Shown piece by piece: positions 7,680 through 17,236 of a DNA stretch of 35,754 bases. How positions within the stretch are numbered: position 1 is the first letter of the stretch; each line of letters starts with the position of its first letter. The DNA lies in the NCBI GenBank assembly GCA_022750125.1, contig JAKIWH010000003.1, positions 5,655 through 41,408 of the forward strand. Reading direction: 5' to 3'. The translations under genes and the position numbers were made by a program. Under the pieces are notes generated by a model, which had not been told where the DNA came from, made no database searches, and was given only the letters and a program-made list of their open reading frames with translations. This DNA comes from Thermoplasmata archaeon (GTDB lineage Archaea; Thermoplasmatota; Thermoplasmata; Lutacidiplasmatales; UBA184).

Positions 7680-10600
7680 ATGGATGCTCCCAACTCGGCC
7701 GATACGCGAGAACCCAGCCCGCCGGTCGAACCTCGGGTCCTCGCGTTCGGCCGTCAGCTCCTCGCGCTAGCCCGACGGGCGGCCCGGAGAGCCGGCGGTT
7801 GGCTACAGACCCGCGAAGGTCGCGTCTTTCTCGGGTTCGCCGCGGTCGCGACGTTCATCACCCTGGTGAACTTCCGGGGACTCTTCACGGTACACTTCAT
7901 CGATAACTCCTGGCCGCAGGACCCGAGCGGCCAGCTCCGCTCTCTCGTCTACGCCTGGGGACCCGACCGGTTGGGCTACCTCAACCTACTCGGGCCGATC
8001 GCGATACCTAGCACCACCTTCGCAGCGGGGTTACAGCTGCTAGGAGCGCCGTCCGGAGTTCAGGAGATCCTGCTCCTGGTTCTCCTCCTGACGGTGGCCC
8101 TCTACTTCACTTACCGGCTGCTGGCTCGGTATGTTCTTCGGCAGGTCGAGCCGGAGCTTCGACAGCTCCTCGCCGTTGTCGGCGCGCTTCTCCTCGTGAC
8201 CAGCTTCTACGTTCAAACCGTCTACTGGTGGGACTTCCTGCCGGATGGATTCCTCCTTCTTGCGGCGGGGTCGGTCCTCCTCTACTACGCGACAGCAGCC
8301 CTTTCCGACGTGCTTGGTCAGCATCCCCAGCCGCGGGGCCGGCTCGTACTGCTGGCCGTCGCTTCGACCCTTGCGTTTAGCGTGAACATTCCGTTCAACC
8401 TCTCGCTCCTCTTTCTCGTATTCACCCTCCCGGCCCTCGCGGTGATCGCGGCTGGGCGCGCGAAATTCAGGGTCGGCCCGTGGCTCCGGTTCGAGGTTCT
8501 GCTCGCGGCTCTCGTCGCTCTCACCTCGCTCTGGTGGCTCCTTCCCTCTGCCGAGTTCGCCACCATCGCGCCGGCGTACGTCACGACCCAGTCGGTCGCC
8601 ATCGACAGCCATGCGATCTTCGTAAGCAGTACGAGCGGTATCGACCTCGTAGGCCTCCTCGAAGGACAGCTCGGCTACCCGCTCTACAACGCGGGCCACT
8701 TCGGGCTCACTTCGGCGATCCACGCCGACCTCGGCGTTCCCCTCTCCGTCCTCTTCCTGGGTGTGCTCGCGGGTGGCCTCCTGCTCTGGAAACGTCGCGA
8801 GCACCTTGCGCTCACGCTCGCGACGGGACTCATGCTCTTCCTTGCGCTCTTCGTCACCGGGGTGAACTCGCCGTTCTACCCCGTAGTCTTCGGCTTCCTG
8901 TTCCAGTCGCCGCTCCTCCTCACGTCGCTCCGGACGCCGTTCGTGGCGTTCGGGCTCGCCTTCGAGGAGTTTTGGGTCTGCGCGATGTGTCTCGGTGCGA
9001 GTTCCTGCTACGGATGGCTGCGCGGTCAACTTGATCGGCCCGTCGGCGAAGTCGCGGCGTCGCCGCCGACACACCGCTCGATCCGCGCGCTCCGGTCCCG
9101 GGCGCCACGTCTTCTCGGTCCAGTGCTGATCGGCCTCCTACTGCTTGTTCCGGCCGCAACGCTCGCTCCGGGCGCCTGGGCGGGAGACGCCGTTCCCGTT
9201 GCGCCGTACCAGGCCCGCATGGAGGTGGCCCCGTACGAGGCCTCGGTTGCCTCCTTCCTTCGCGGGCACCTCGACGGTCGAGTAGCCATGCTGTACCCTG
9301 GGGGGTTCCTCGAGCAGAATTGGACCCACGGGTACGACGGCTACGACGTGCTTCCTTCCCTGCTCCCCGGGGAGCTCCTGATCGACAACTACCGGGAGGG
9401 GTTTGTGGCCACCAACAACTCCCTGCTCACTCTCGCGTACTCGACCCTCGACAACGGCAATCCTCGTTCGGCCGGATTCGGCACTCTCCTCGCCCGGCTG
9501 GGCGTCGCCTACCTCGTCGTTGAGGGGGACGTCGGAGGAAACTTCCCGTTCGGACAGAGCACGCCTCCGAACTACGCGGCGCTGCTCGGGTCGTTGAACG
9601 CCTCGGTGAACCTGAGCCTCGCGGCGACCTTTGGCCCCGACTACGTCTACGGCGTCGCCTCCCCGCGGGGACTTGTCTCCCTCGTCGACTCGACGGTCTC
9701 CGAAGCGGGGCTCGTCCAGGCCGAGGTCCAGCCGAGCCTGGACCTCACCCGAGCCTACTTCAACGCAACACGAATCGTGACCACCTCGGTTCCGTTTCCG
9801 CCGGTCGCCGCCCGCTGGCAGAACGGTATCAACTTCACGGCGGCTCCCGGGGACAAGATTCGGATCGCCGCTTCGGACGCAGAGCAGGCTCCGCCGCTGC
9901 CGGGTCCGATCACCCTCGTGAACGGCTACCCGCTCGACCTGAATGTTTCCGCCGGCGACACGCTCCTACTCAACTTCTCGACGAACGCGGCTACGGCGAT
10001 CTCCGTTTCCCTGATCGTCGCTCCCACGCTCACGGGACTTCCGCTTGGATCGGTGTACGCGGCCACGTATTCGGTGGGCGCCCCTGCCGACAACCTCGGA
10101 ACCGGCGACGCGGCGCTCGTACCGGCCTACGGGGCCAACCACTTCGTGAGTCCGGGCCATTTCACGCTGCTCTCCGACGACCTCGCCGCGACGCTACGTG
10201 GAGTGTCGAACCCCACCATCCACTTCCTCGCGATCACCCTCTGGCCCGTGAATCCGGACGGCTCCGGAAACCGCGGTGCTCCGGTTGCCGCTTGGCCCGG
10301 GAGCCAATCCGTCCAGATCTCGAGCCTCGAGCTCGGAACCAATCTGTTCCTCGGGCCGGCCCTGCTCCCTGCAGACCCGTTCGCGGGGGGATGGGCTTCC
10401 GGGACGAGTCCGGTCGACCTCCTTCCCGCAGTTACCGTCGGGCTTCGGACGAACAGCTCCCTAGCTCCGCCGCACACGCTCTTTGAGACCGGGGTGAACG
10501 GTTCGGTTGGGATGGTCTTCGGTCCCTCCGCCAAGTCGAACTGGTCCTCGCACCCGCTCGGTCCCCCCTTCGCTCCTTACGGGCCGCCGACGTACTTCTC

Positions 10601-11501
10601 CGCCAATTCCCTCGGCGTGAACGTTAGCCGCACGCCGTTTCTCACGCTCAACCTTACGAGTGCTCGGGACACAGCATTCGCGGTCGCGGTCGTGCCGGAC
10701 AGGAATCTCTCCTCCCTCTCCTCCAGCAGCTTCGCTCGCGACACCTTCTTCCTCGGCGGGGTAGGGAGCACGGCGGGGGAAGGAGATCCGCTCCTGACCC
10801 CGACCTACGGGACGCGCCACTACGACTCGAACGGGAGCTGGCTCCGCTTCACCGAGGTGCTCTCAACGCTGCTCCCAGGCGCGAGCCCGTTCGTAAACCA
10901 CCTCCTCTTCGAGCTGTTCTACGTTTCCCCCAACGGGAGCGGCGTCCGCGGCCTATCACCGGAAGCCTGGCCCGGCACCCAGACGCTGCTCCTCGGTTCC
11001 GCGGAAGCCAGTCCATACCTCGTCGACGGTAGCCCGCCGACCGGACCGCTTCCTTCGCTCATGGGGATCCCGTTCGCGGCAGCCGTACCGGGAGGACTTC
11101 CGCTCGACGCCGCGAGTCTCGCAGGGCCTCCAGCGAGCTTCGATCGGAACGTGAGCCTCACCTACAGCTATCCCTCGCCGACGAACTTCAAGGTCCGCCT
11201 CTCGACGACCGACCCGAGCTCCCCGAAGCTGGAGGTGCTGGTCGAGCTCGCGCAGACGTACTTCGGCGGCTGGCAACTGGAGAACCTGCACGGGATCGTT
11301 TCGTGGAGCCAGGTGCGCCTCGACGGCGCCCTCGATGGTTTCCTGGTCGAGCTCGCGCCGGGTGCCGTGACGGCGAGCTTCGACATCACCTTCCTTCCGC
11401 AGACGCTCTACACGGTCTCGCTCGTGCTGGGACTGCTCGTCCCCGCCTCGATCGGCGTGTACCAGTGGCTCGTCCCCCTCGTCCGGAGGCGGCTCCGTTG
11501 A
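7680..11501 (+). CDS. Large multi-TM protein with extracellular beta-rich domains and a C-terminal TM, candidate GT-C-type glycosyltransferase
   Basis: 1273 aa; about a dozen N-terminal hydrophobic helices, an acidic extracytoplasmic loop (FIDNSWPQDPSG), a long Asn-X-Ser/Thr-rich ectodomain with internal duplication, and a C-terminal TM (TLYTVSLVLGLLVPASIGVYQWLVPLVRRRLR). Sits in a GT cluster. Confidence 0.7.
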   Translation: MDAPNSADTREPSPPVEPRVLAFGRQLLALARRAARRAGGWLQTREGRVFLGFAAVATFITLVNFRGLFTVHFIDNSWPQDPSGQLRSLVYAWGPDRLGYLNLLGPIAIPSTTFAAGLQLLGAPSGVQEILLLVLLLTVALYFTYRLLARYVLRQVEPELRQLLAVVGALLLVTSFYVQTVYWWDFLPDGFLLLAAGSVLLYYATAALSDVLGQHPQPRGRLVLLAVASTLAFSVNIPFNLSLLFLVFTLPALAVIAAGRAKFRVGPWLRFEVLLAALVALTSLWWLLPSAEFATIAPAYVTTQSVAIDSHAIFVSSTSGIDLVGLLEGQLGYPLYNAGHFGLTSAIHADLGVPLSVLFLGVLAGGLLLWKRREHLALTLATGLMLFLALFVTGVNSPFYPVVFGFLFQSPLLLTSLRTPFVAFGLAFEEFWVCAMCLGASSCYGWLRGQLDRPVGEVAASPPTHRSIRALRSRAPRLLGPVLIGLLLLVPAATLAPGAWAGDAVPVAPYQARMEVAPYEASVASFLRGHLDGRVAMLYPGGFLEQNWTHGYDGYDVLPSLLPGELLIDNYREGFVATNNSLLTLAYSTLDNGNPRSAGFGTLLARLGVAYLVVEGDVGGNFPFGQSTPPNYAALLGSLNASVNLSLAATFGPDYVYGVASPRGLVSLVDSTVSEAGLVQAEVQPSLDLTRAYFNATRIVTTSVPFPPVAARWQNGINFTAAPGDKIRIAASDAEQAPPLPGPITLVNGYPLDLNVSAGDTLLLNFSTNAATAISVSLIVAPTLTGLPLGSVYAATYSVGAPADNLGTGDAALVPAYGANHFVSPGHFTLLSDDLAATLRGVSNPTIHFLAITLWPVNPDGSGNRGAPVAAWPGSQSVQISSLELGTNLFLGPALLPADPFAGGWASGTSPVDLLPAVTVGLRTNSSLAPPHTLFETGVNGSVGMVFGPSAKSNWSSHPLGPPFAPYGPPTYFSANSLGVNVSRTPFLTLNLTSARDTAFAVAVVPDRNLSSLSSSSFARDTFFLGGVGSTAGEGDPLLTPTYGTRHYDSNGSWLRFTEVLSTLLPGASPFVNHLLFELFYVSPNGSGVRGLSPEAWPGTQTLLLGSAEASPYLVDGSPPTGPLPSLMGIPFAAAVPGGLPLDAASLAGPPASFDRNVSLTYSYPSPTNFKVRLSTTDPSSPKLEVLVELAQTYFGGWQLENLHGIVSWSQVRLDGALDGFLVELAPGAVTASFDITFLPQTLYTVSLVLGLLVPASIGVYQWLVPLVRRRLR

Positions 11502-12751
11502 GGGACGGAAGCGGATCCAAGCCACGACTTCTCGTCCTGTACCCTGCGGGCCTCCCCCACTACGCGGACCGTGAGCTCCTCGCACTGCTGCCTCGGTTCG
11601 ACACGACCTTCGTGGTGCCCGAGGATTCGTCCCGTGAGCAGTTTACGACCCCTCCCGCGCTCATCCTTCCCGCACGGTACCGCCGCGTCCCCGGTCTCGC
11701 CCCGTTCAACGCGACCGTCGCCGGGGGACTCCCCGACCTCGAAACACTGATCGACAGGACCGAGCCCGACCTTGTCGCGACGTACGAACTCTTCAGCGCT
11801 CTAACCCACCAAGTGACGAAGACTCCCCACAGGTCCAGATTCTTCCACCTCGTCGTGAGCTACGAAACGACCCGCGCACCGGACGGAGCCTGGGGTCACT
11901 ACCCGCTCGCTCGGCGCTGGGCGAAGGACGCGGTCCGGCACGCCGACCTCCTCCTCGTCCACACCGAGCGCGCTCGGGATGCGCTTCGCGAGTTCGGAGC
12001 CCCTCCCGAAAAGCTCTGGCTCAATCCCCCCGGCATCTACGTCCGTGACTCGGTACCGGCCCGAGGCGCTCCTCGGGTACCAGGTCCCCTGCGGGCGCTC
12101 TTCGTGGGCGGACTTCGTCGAAACAAGGGGGTGCTGAGCCTCCTGGCAGCGATCCGGGAGCTCGCCTCGGTGCACGCGGAGTTTCGGTTCGTGGGCGACG
12201 GACCGCTCGAGGGAAAGCTACGAGCTGCGGCACGAGCCGATCCGAGAATCCTCGTGGAGGGACGGCTCAGCGAGACGGAGAAGCAGGTTCGCCTCGACAC
12301 CGCGGACCTCTTCGTGTATCCGAGCGAGGACCTGCGCCTCGGACCGTGGATCCGCTGGGAGGAGCAGACGGCCACGAGCGTCCTTGAGGCGATGGAAGCC
12401 GGACTTCCGGCCCTCGGAACCTCGTCCGGCGCGCTCCCCGAGATCATCGGAGACCCCACGATGGTCGTCCCCCAGCACTCCCCGGCGGCGCTCGCCGGTC
12501 GCCTCCGGGAGCTCCTATCGGATCCTCCCGAGCTCGGACGGCGGGGGCGCGGTTGCCGGGAGCGGGCCCGCACCAGGTTCAACCTCCGGCTCGCCGCTGT
12601 TCGGGCGGACGAGGAGCTCTTCCGGAGGTGGGGGACTGCCCGTTCGGCTCCGCGAGGTCGAGAAGCGGCGCCCTCCCCGGACCCGGGGCCCGCGGTTCCC
12701 CGCGCCACGACGGGGGGCCACCGACGCGCCGAGCTGACGGAGCAGGAATGA
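11498..12751 (+). CDS. Glycosyltransferase family 4/1 (GT-B)
   Basis: Probable TTG start overlapping the upstream TGA; RALFVGGLRRNKGVLSLLAAIREL...FRFVGDGPLEGKLRAAA...DLFVYPSEDLRLGPWIRWEEQTATSVLEAMEAGLPALGTSSGALPEII. Confidence 0.88.
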   Translation: MRDGSGSKPRLLVLYPAGLPHYADRELLALLPRFDTTFVVPEDSSREQFTTPPALILPARYRRVPGLAPFNATVAGGLPDLETLIDRTEPDLVATYELFSALTHQVTKTPHRSRFFHLVVSYETTRAPDGAWGHYPLARRWAKDAVRHADLLLVHTERARDALREFGAPPEKLWLNPPGIYVRDSVPARGAPRVPGPLRALFVGGLRRNKGVLSLLAAIRELASVHAEFRFVGDGPLEGKLRAAARADPRILVEGRLSETEKQVRLDTADLFVYPSEDLRLGPWIRWEEQTATSVLEAMEAGLPALGTSSGALPEIIGDPTMVVPQHSPAALAGRLRELLSDPPELGRRGRGCRERARTRFNLRLAAVRADEELFRRWGTARSAPRGREAAPSPDPGPAVPRATTGGHRRAELTEQE

Positions 12752-13473
12752 GAGACGCCGAGGCGATGGCCTATCGTCTACTCCACGAGACCGGCCTTCT
12801 CCGCCCCGCAACGCGGCTTCTCGCCTCCCCGGCCCTCTGGCGAGCGAGCGGGCTCCTCGAGGCTGCCGCGCTGTTTGCGACCGGCGGTTCGGCGGGTAGC
12901 ATCCAGGAGTACGTTCAGAGCATGGAGGCACGATGGACTCCCTTCGGGCGGTGGTTCACCGACGCTCCCCGCGTCCTCGACTTTGGAACGGGCCTAGGCG
13001 GAAACCTGCTCGGACTCCGTGCCCGTGTCGGGAGCGGGCTCGGGATTGACGTCAATCCGTTCTACATCACCCGCGCCCGTCGGCTCGCCGAGAGGTACGG
13101 TGCCCGTCAGCTGCGTTTCGAAGCGTACGATGGGGTCCACCTTCCGCTCGAGCCCCCGTACGACGTCATCCTCTCCACGGGCACGTTCGAGCGACTTTCC
13201 AAGCCGGCGGTGAGGCGGTACGCGGGACTCCTAGCGGCCGCGCTCGCCCCTCGGGGACGTTTCATCGCGTACTTCCTGACCACGAGCGCGCGGGAGCGGG
13301 GGTTCGGGAGGCTCCTCGGCCAGGAATCGTACGTCTTCTGGGAGGAGTCGGAGCTCGATTCGCTCGTCCGGTCGAGCGGGCTCAAGCTCGAGGAGCGGAT
13401 CGCCCGGTTCCCGACGAGCGGGGACGTGCTGGTGATGCGTCCCGCCGGCTCAGGCCCGCACGCGGCGCCGTAG
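12748..13473 (+). CDS. Class I SAM-dependent methyltransferase
   Basis: ATGA overlap with the upstream GT. RVLDFGTGLGGNLLGLRARVGSGLGIDVNPFYITRARRLAERYG...YDVILSTGTFERLSKP is SAM motif I and beyond. Confidence 0.85.
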   Translation: MRDAEAMAYRLLHETGLLRPATRLLASPALWRASGLLEAAALFATGGSAGSIQEYVQSMEARWTPFGRWFTDAPRVLDFGTGLGGNLLGLRARVGSGLGIDVNPFYITRARRLAERYGARQLRFEAYDGVHLPLEPPYDVILSTGTFERLSKPAVRRYAGLLAAALAPRGRFIAYFLTTSARERGFGRLLGQESYVFWEESELDSLVRSSGLKLEERIARFPTSGDVLVMRPAGSGPHAAP

Positions 13474-14223
13474 AAGGCCACGCCGCCCGGGGGTGAGCCC
13501 GCCGACCGCCTCCAAGGCGACGCCGGTCGCAAAGGTGCTGAACGCTGAGTTCCAGGTCACGTCGTCGGCGTAGAGGAACCCTCCCGCACAGAGGTGCGGC
13601 CAGGCCGCCTCAAACTCGAACCGCATCGTTTCCATCGAGTGCTCGCTGTCGTGGAAAAAGAGCCCGACCTCGCCGAGTCGTGCGAGGAGCCCGGGGAGGA
13701 GCTCGTCGCTCCGTCCGAGCTGGAGCTCCCAACTGGGTCGGAGCTCCTCCGGAACGAGCCACCCCGGTGCGAGCTCCTTCGGAAGGAACACGCGCTCGCG
13801 CCGGCCGTCGCTGTTGAGGTAGCCTCCCGCGCTCCGGCTCGGGAGGTCGATCGAGTAGAGCCGCCCCGAGCCGTTTCTCCGAAGTGCCTCAAGAATGATC
13901 GTCGAGGAGAGTCCGGAGGCCACGCCGGTCTCTACCACGACGTGAGGGCGCGCGCTCCGTACGAGCAGATAGATCTCCTGGTTCGCGAGGCTTGGCCCCC
14001 AGCCGGTCAAGAGCCTCTCCGCGAGACTCGCACCCTTGAGCCCGGCCCCCATTCGAGCCGGGTCGCCGGAGTACGCCTGCGCGAGGCGGTTCGCGAGCGA
14101 GCGAAACAGCTCGCTGCCCCGAGCAAACTCTCGCAGATGCTCGCGCTGGCGGGCGCGGTCGATGCCCAGGACCGATTCGTAGAAGCTGGAACGTCCGAGA
14201 TATCCCGCGAGCCTCCCTCCCAT
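13450..14223 (-). CDS. Class I methyltransferase, glycan O-methyltransferase/MTase24-like
   Basis: Start ATG at 14223 (MGGRLAGYL). HVVVETGVASGLSSTIILEALRRNGSGRLYSIDLPS...VGLFFHDSEHSMETMRFEFEAAWPHLCAGGFLYADDV. Confidence 0.82.
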   Translation of the reverse strand: MGGRLAGYLGRSSFYESVLGIDRARQREHLREFARGSELFRSLANRLAQAYSGDPARMGAGLKGASLAERLLTGWGPSLANQEIYLLVRSARPHVVVETGVASGLSSTIILEALRRNGSGRLYSIDLPSRSAGGYLNSDGRRERVFLPKELAPGWLVPEELRPSWELQLGRSDELLPGLLARLGEVGLFFHDSEHSMETMRFEFEAAWPHLCAGGFLYADDVTWNSAFSTFATGVALEAVGGLTPGRRGLLRRRVRA

Positions 14224-14237
14224 GAAACCTCCCGGAG

Positions 14238-15509
14238 CTACGTGGCGGCGGGGGCCGGCTCCACCCCTGCCACCCGCCGAAACTCCGACTCGAGTCGATC
14301 GACGATCTCCTCCCAACGGTACTGGGCGGCTCGGAGCCTGCCTGCGATCCCGAGCCTTCGACAGAGCTCCGTGTCCTCGAGCAGCCGTGAGAGCTGGTCG
14401 GCGAGCCTCTGGCGATCCCCCACGGGGTAGTAGAGTCCCTCGACTCCGTCGTCCACGAACTCCGAAACCCCGAACACTTCCGGGTACTTGGGTACGGCAA
14501 CAACGGCGGGAAGGCCGTGAGCGAGTCCTTCGAGGGCGGCGAGCGAGAATCCCTCGCGCTCGGAGGGGAGGACGAGGACCCGACTCGACCGCAGGGTCTC
14601 GTTGCGGAACGCGGGAGAGGCGAAACCCGGGAGCTCCACCTGGGACTCCAGGCCAAGGCGTCGAACCAGCTTCCGGCTCGGTTCGAGCCGTGGACCCGAG
14701 CCGAGCAGCACCGCGCGACCGACCCAACCGTGCTGCGCTCGAAGGAGGCCTAGCGCGCCGATGAAGTCCTCCGGCCGTTTCTCCCGGACCATTCGACCCA
14801 CATACGCGAAGTCGAACCGGGGCTCTGCGACGGGCGCGGCGGTGCGGCCGGTGGACGCGACGGGAGTCTCCGGGGCGAGAGGGATCACGCTCAACCGACC
14901 GGGGTCCGCGCCGAAGTTCCTCTCAAGACTCTGGGCCGTCACTCGCGAGATGGCGATCACCCAATCCGAATCGCGGACGCCCTTTCGCAGGAGGCGGGCG
15001 ATCACGTGGGTCATCGAGGAGCCGAGCGGTCCCCGCCAGTAGGGGTAATCGAGCCACGCCTCGCATACATCGATGGCGAGAACGCATCCCAACTCCCTCG
15101 CCCAACGATCGACGCTCCGAAGGTGGAGGTAGGGGATCGCCTCAACGATCACGAGGTCCGGCTTCCAGGCCACGAGCCCTGGGGGCGGATGGCGGAGCGC
15201 GAGAGCGAACCGGAGCCCGTGGAGGAGACTTCGTTGGCCCGAGTGCTGGGCTTGGAAGGTCAGAGACGAACACCGAACGAACTGTACACCCTCCCGCTGG
15301 ACCGAGGCCACCGGCAGCGATGTGTACACTCGGACGTCGTGGGACACGGCGAGGCCCTGAGCGAGCGCGAGAACGCGGTGCTCGTATCCGCCGGTGAACC
15401 ATGGCTCACATTTGTCCACGATGAACGCCATTCGGAGCTTCCGATCGGCGAAGAGGGGTGGGGAGCCTCGATAGCGAGAGACCTTCGGACCAGCGGCGCC
15501 CCCGATCAC
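14238..15509 (-). CDS. Glycosyltransferase family 4
   Basis: MAFIVDKCEPWFTGGYEHRVLALAQGL...FDFAYVGRMVREKRPEDFIGALGLLR...SSRVLVLPSEREGFSLAALEGLAHGLPAVVA. The start may be the internal MAFIVDK. Confidence 0.88.
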   Translation of the reverse strand: MIGGAAGPKVSRYRGSPPLFADRKLRMAFIVDKCEPWFTGGYEHRVLALAQGLAVSHDVRVYTSLPVASVQREGVQFVRCSSLTFQAQHSGQRSLLHGLRFALALRHPPPGLVAWKPDLVIVEAIPYLHLRSVDRWARELGCVLAIDVCEAWLDYPYWRGPLGSSMTHVIARLLRKGVRDSDWVIAISRVTAQSLERNFGADPGRLSVIPLAPETPVASTGRTAAPVAEPRFDFAYVGRMVREKRPEDFIGALGLLRAQHGWVGRAVLLGSGPRLEPSRKLVRRLGLESQVELPGFASPAFRNETLRSSRVLVLPSEREGFSLAALEGLAHGLPAVVAVPKYPEVFGVSEFVDDGVEGLYYPVGDRQRLADQLSRLLEDTELCRRLGIAGRLRAAQYRWEEIVDRLESEFRRVAGVEPAPAAT

Positions 15510-15554
15510 TAGCGTGCCTCTACCACCGCTCGGATGGGACGGCCCACAGGGTCG

Positions 15555-17015
15555 CTAGGAGTACCCCCACGCAGCAAGATGTTCCTCAATCGGGGTGATC
15601 GACTTAGGTTCACGCTGGAGGAAAGGAAGCTCGGAGGGTCCCTCTCGCATCGGAGCCGGGAACAATCGGGCGGCCAACTGGACCGCCTCTTCCCCCACCA
15701 CGATCTCGCGCGGGGGCCGGTCGTGGTCTCCGTTGCCGCTCCAGCGGCCGAGGGTGCCGGTGTCCAGATCGAGTACCGCCTTTCCCTCCTGATCGTAGCG
15801 GGCAACCAGGCGGTGGTTCCACGAGGCAGACATGAACCTCATCGCAAATACGGAGTTCACCTCGTGCGCAGGACTGCCTTCGCAGAACACGGCGGGAGCT
15901 TCTCGCGAGGTCCTCCCGTTCGGGGAGATTCGCTCGCCAGATCCCTCGAACGGTGGTTCGCCCACGGCGAGTGCCAAGGACCAGTCCGAGATCGAGCAGA
16001 GGCTCGTCCAACGGTCCGAGCGTCCCCGCAGCCGCATCGTGTCGGGCAAGCGAGCGAGGAGGGGGACGCGTGCCACAGCGTCGCTCACACCTCCGGAATG
16101 AAACACGTTCCCCTCCTCCCCGAACTGCTGCCCATGGTCGGAGGTGACGAACACTGCGCTCTCTCCGAGGAGGCCGGTCCGCTCCAGCGCACCGAGTATC
16201 AAGCCCACCTTCCGGTCGGCCCGGGCGATCTCGAGGACATAGGCCTGCTCGAGCCGCTCGAGCGCGGCGCGCCGCGAGCGCTCGGAGGTCTGAAGGAGCA
16301 GACTCGCAGGAAGCAGCCCCAGCAGTTCGGAAGGGCGGAGTGGGGGAAGTCCGGGGCCGCGTAGGGTGTAGGGTTCGTGGGCATCGACGCAGTTGAGCAG
16401 GAGGTGAAACGGGCGGTCGCGAGGGCGGCCCGAGATCCACCGGCACGCTTCTTCCACCAGGGTCGGGGCGGTCAATCGTTCCTTGAGCTGCAACCGTTCC
16501 CGGTGGACGAGGAAACCTACGGGCAGCGCCAACGCCGCCCTTCTTCCTTTGAAGAGCCGCGCAAGCGCGTCCATTACGCTCGCTTTCGCCGTGCCGGGGA
16601 TTGGGAGGCCCGTGGCAAGACCGCTCACCTCTCCGACCGAGTTGCCGCTCGTCCGGCAGTACTCGTACCCCTCGGCGAGGCCAGAGTCGCTACTCAGGTG
16701 GGCCTGTTCGGTGAAGAGTGCCGTGGAGAATCCGGACGCGCGGAGCCGCTCGGCGAGGAGCGGCACCGTCGCCCGGGAGCGTCGCTGGACGCTCCTTACC
16801 CTGTGCGAGCTCGGATACAGGCCCGAGAGGAGCGACATGTGCGAAGGGAGGGTCCAATTGGCAGCGGCGACGGCGTGCGTGAACTCCATCCCCTCCGTAC
16901 GGAGGCGGTCGAGCGCGGGGGTGGACGGGGGGCTCACCCCGTCCCTGCTCTCGAGGTTCTTCTGGCGGACGCAATCGAGTACGATGACGACGATGTTGGG
17001 TGTACCCGAGCGCAT
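15555..17015 (-). CDS. Sulfatase-like/alkaline phosphatase superfamily hydrolase or phosphotransferase
   Basis: MRSGTPNIVVIVLDCVRQKNL (metal Asp), ANWTLPSHMSLLSGLYPSSH (nucleophile region with Thr), VFVTSDHGQQFGEEG (metal DH). Confidence 0.88.
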   Translation of the reverse strand: MRSGTPNIVVIVLDCVRQKNLESRDGVSPPSTPALDRLRTEGMEFTHAVAAANWTLPSHMSLLSGLYPSSHRVRSVQRRSRATVPLLAERLRASGFSTALFTEQAHLSSDSGLAEGYEYCRTSGNSVGEVSGLATGLPIPGTAKASVMDALARLFKGRRAALALPVGFLVHRERLQLKERLTAPTLVEEACRWISGRPRDRPFHLLLNCVDAHEPYTLRGPGLPPLRPSELLGLLPASLLLQTSERSRRAALERLEQAYVLEIARADRKVGLILGALERTGLLGESAVFVTSDHGQQFGEEGNVFHSGGVSDAVARVPLLARLPDTMRLRGRSDRWTSLCSISDWSLALAVGEPPFEGSGERISPNGRTSREAPAVFCEGSPAHEVNSVFAMRFMSASWNHRLVARYDQEGKAVLDLDTGTLGRWSGNGDHDRPPREIVVGEEAVQLAARLFPAPMREGPSELPFLQREPKSITPIEEHLAAWGYS

Positions 17016-17236
17016 TGCCCTCCATCGGTATGGATGCCGGCTCCCCCCATATGAACCGGAGCCCCTGCTCGGAGCGGAGCGAAGGGAGGTGAGGGCAGGA
17101 AGACCCTCCGCCCCGCCTTTCGGCCCCTTTGCCGCAGATTCGGCGGGTTTCTCACCCTCGGAACTCGACGAACAGGATTATCTCCCCCACCGTCCAAATC
17201 TCACACAGGCCAACCAAGTTTTGGGGGTGTACACAG

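Noticed and set aside
8040-9074. 344-aa minus ORF rich in Glu/Arg
   Set aside because: Antisense of the TM-rich membrane protein; hydrophobic codons give charged antisense residues.
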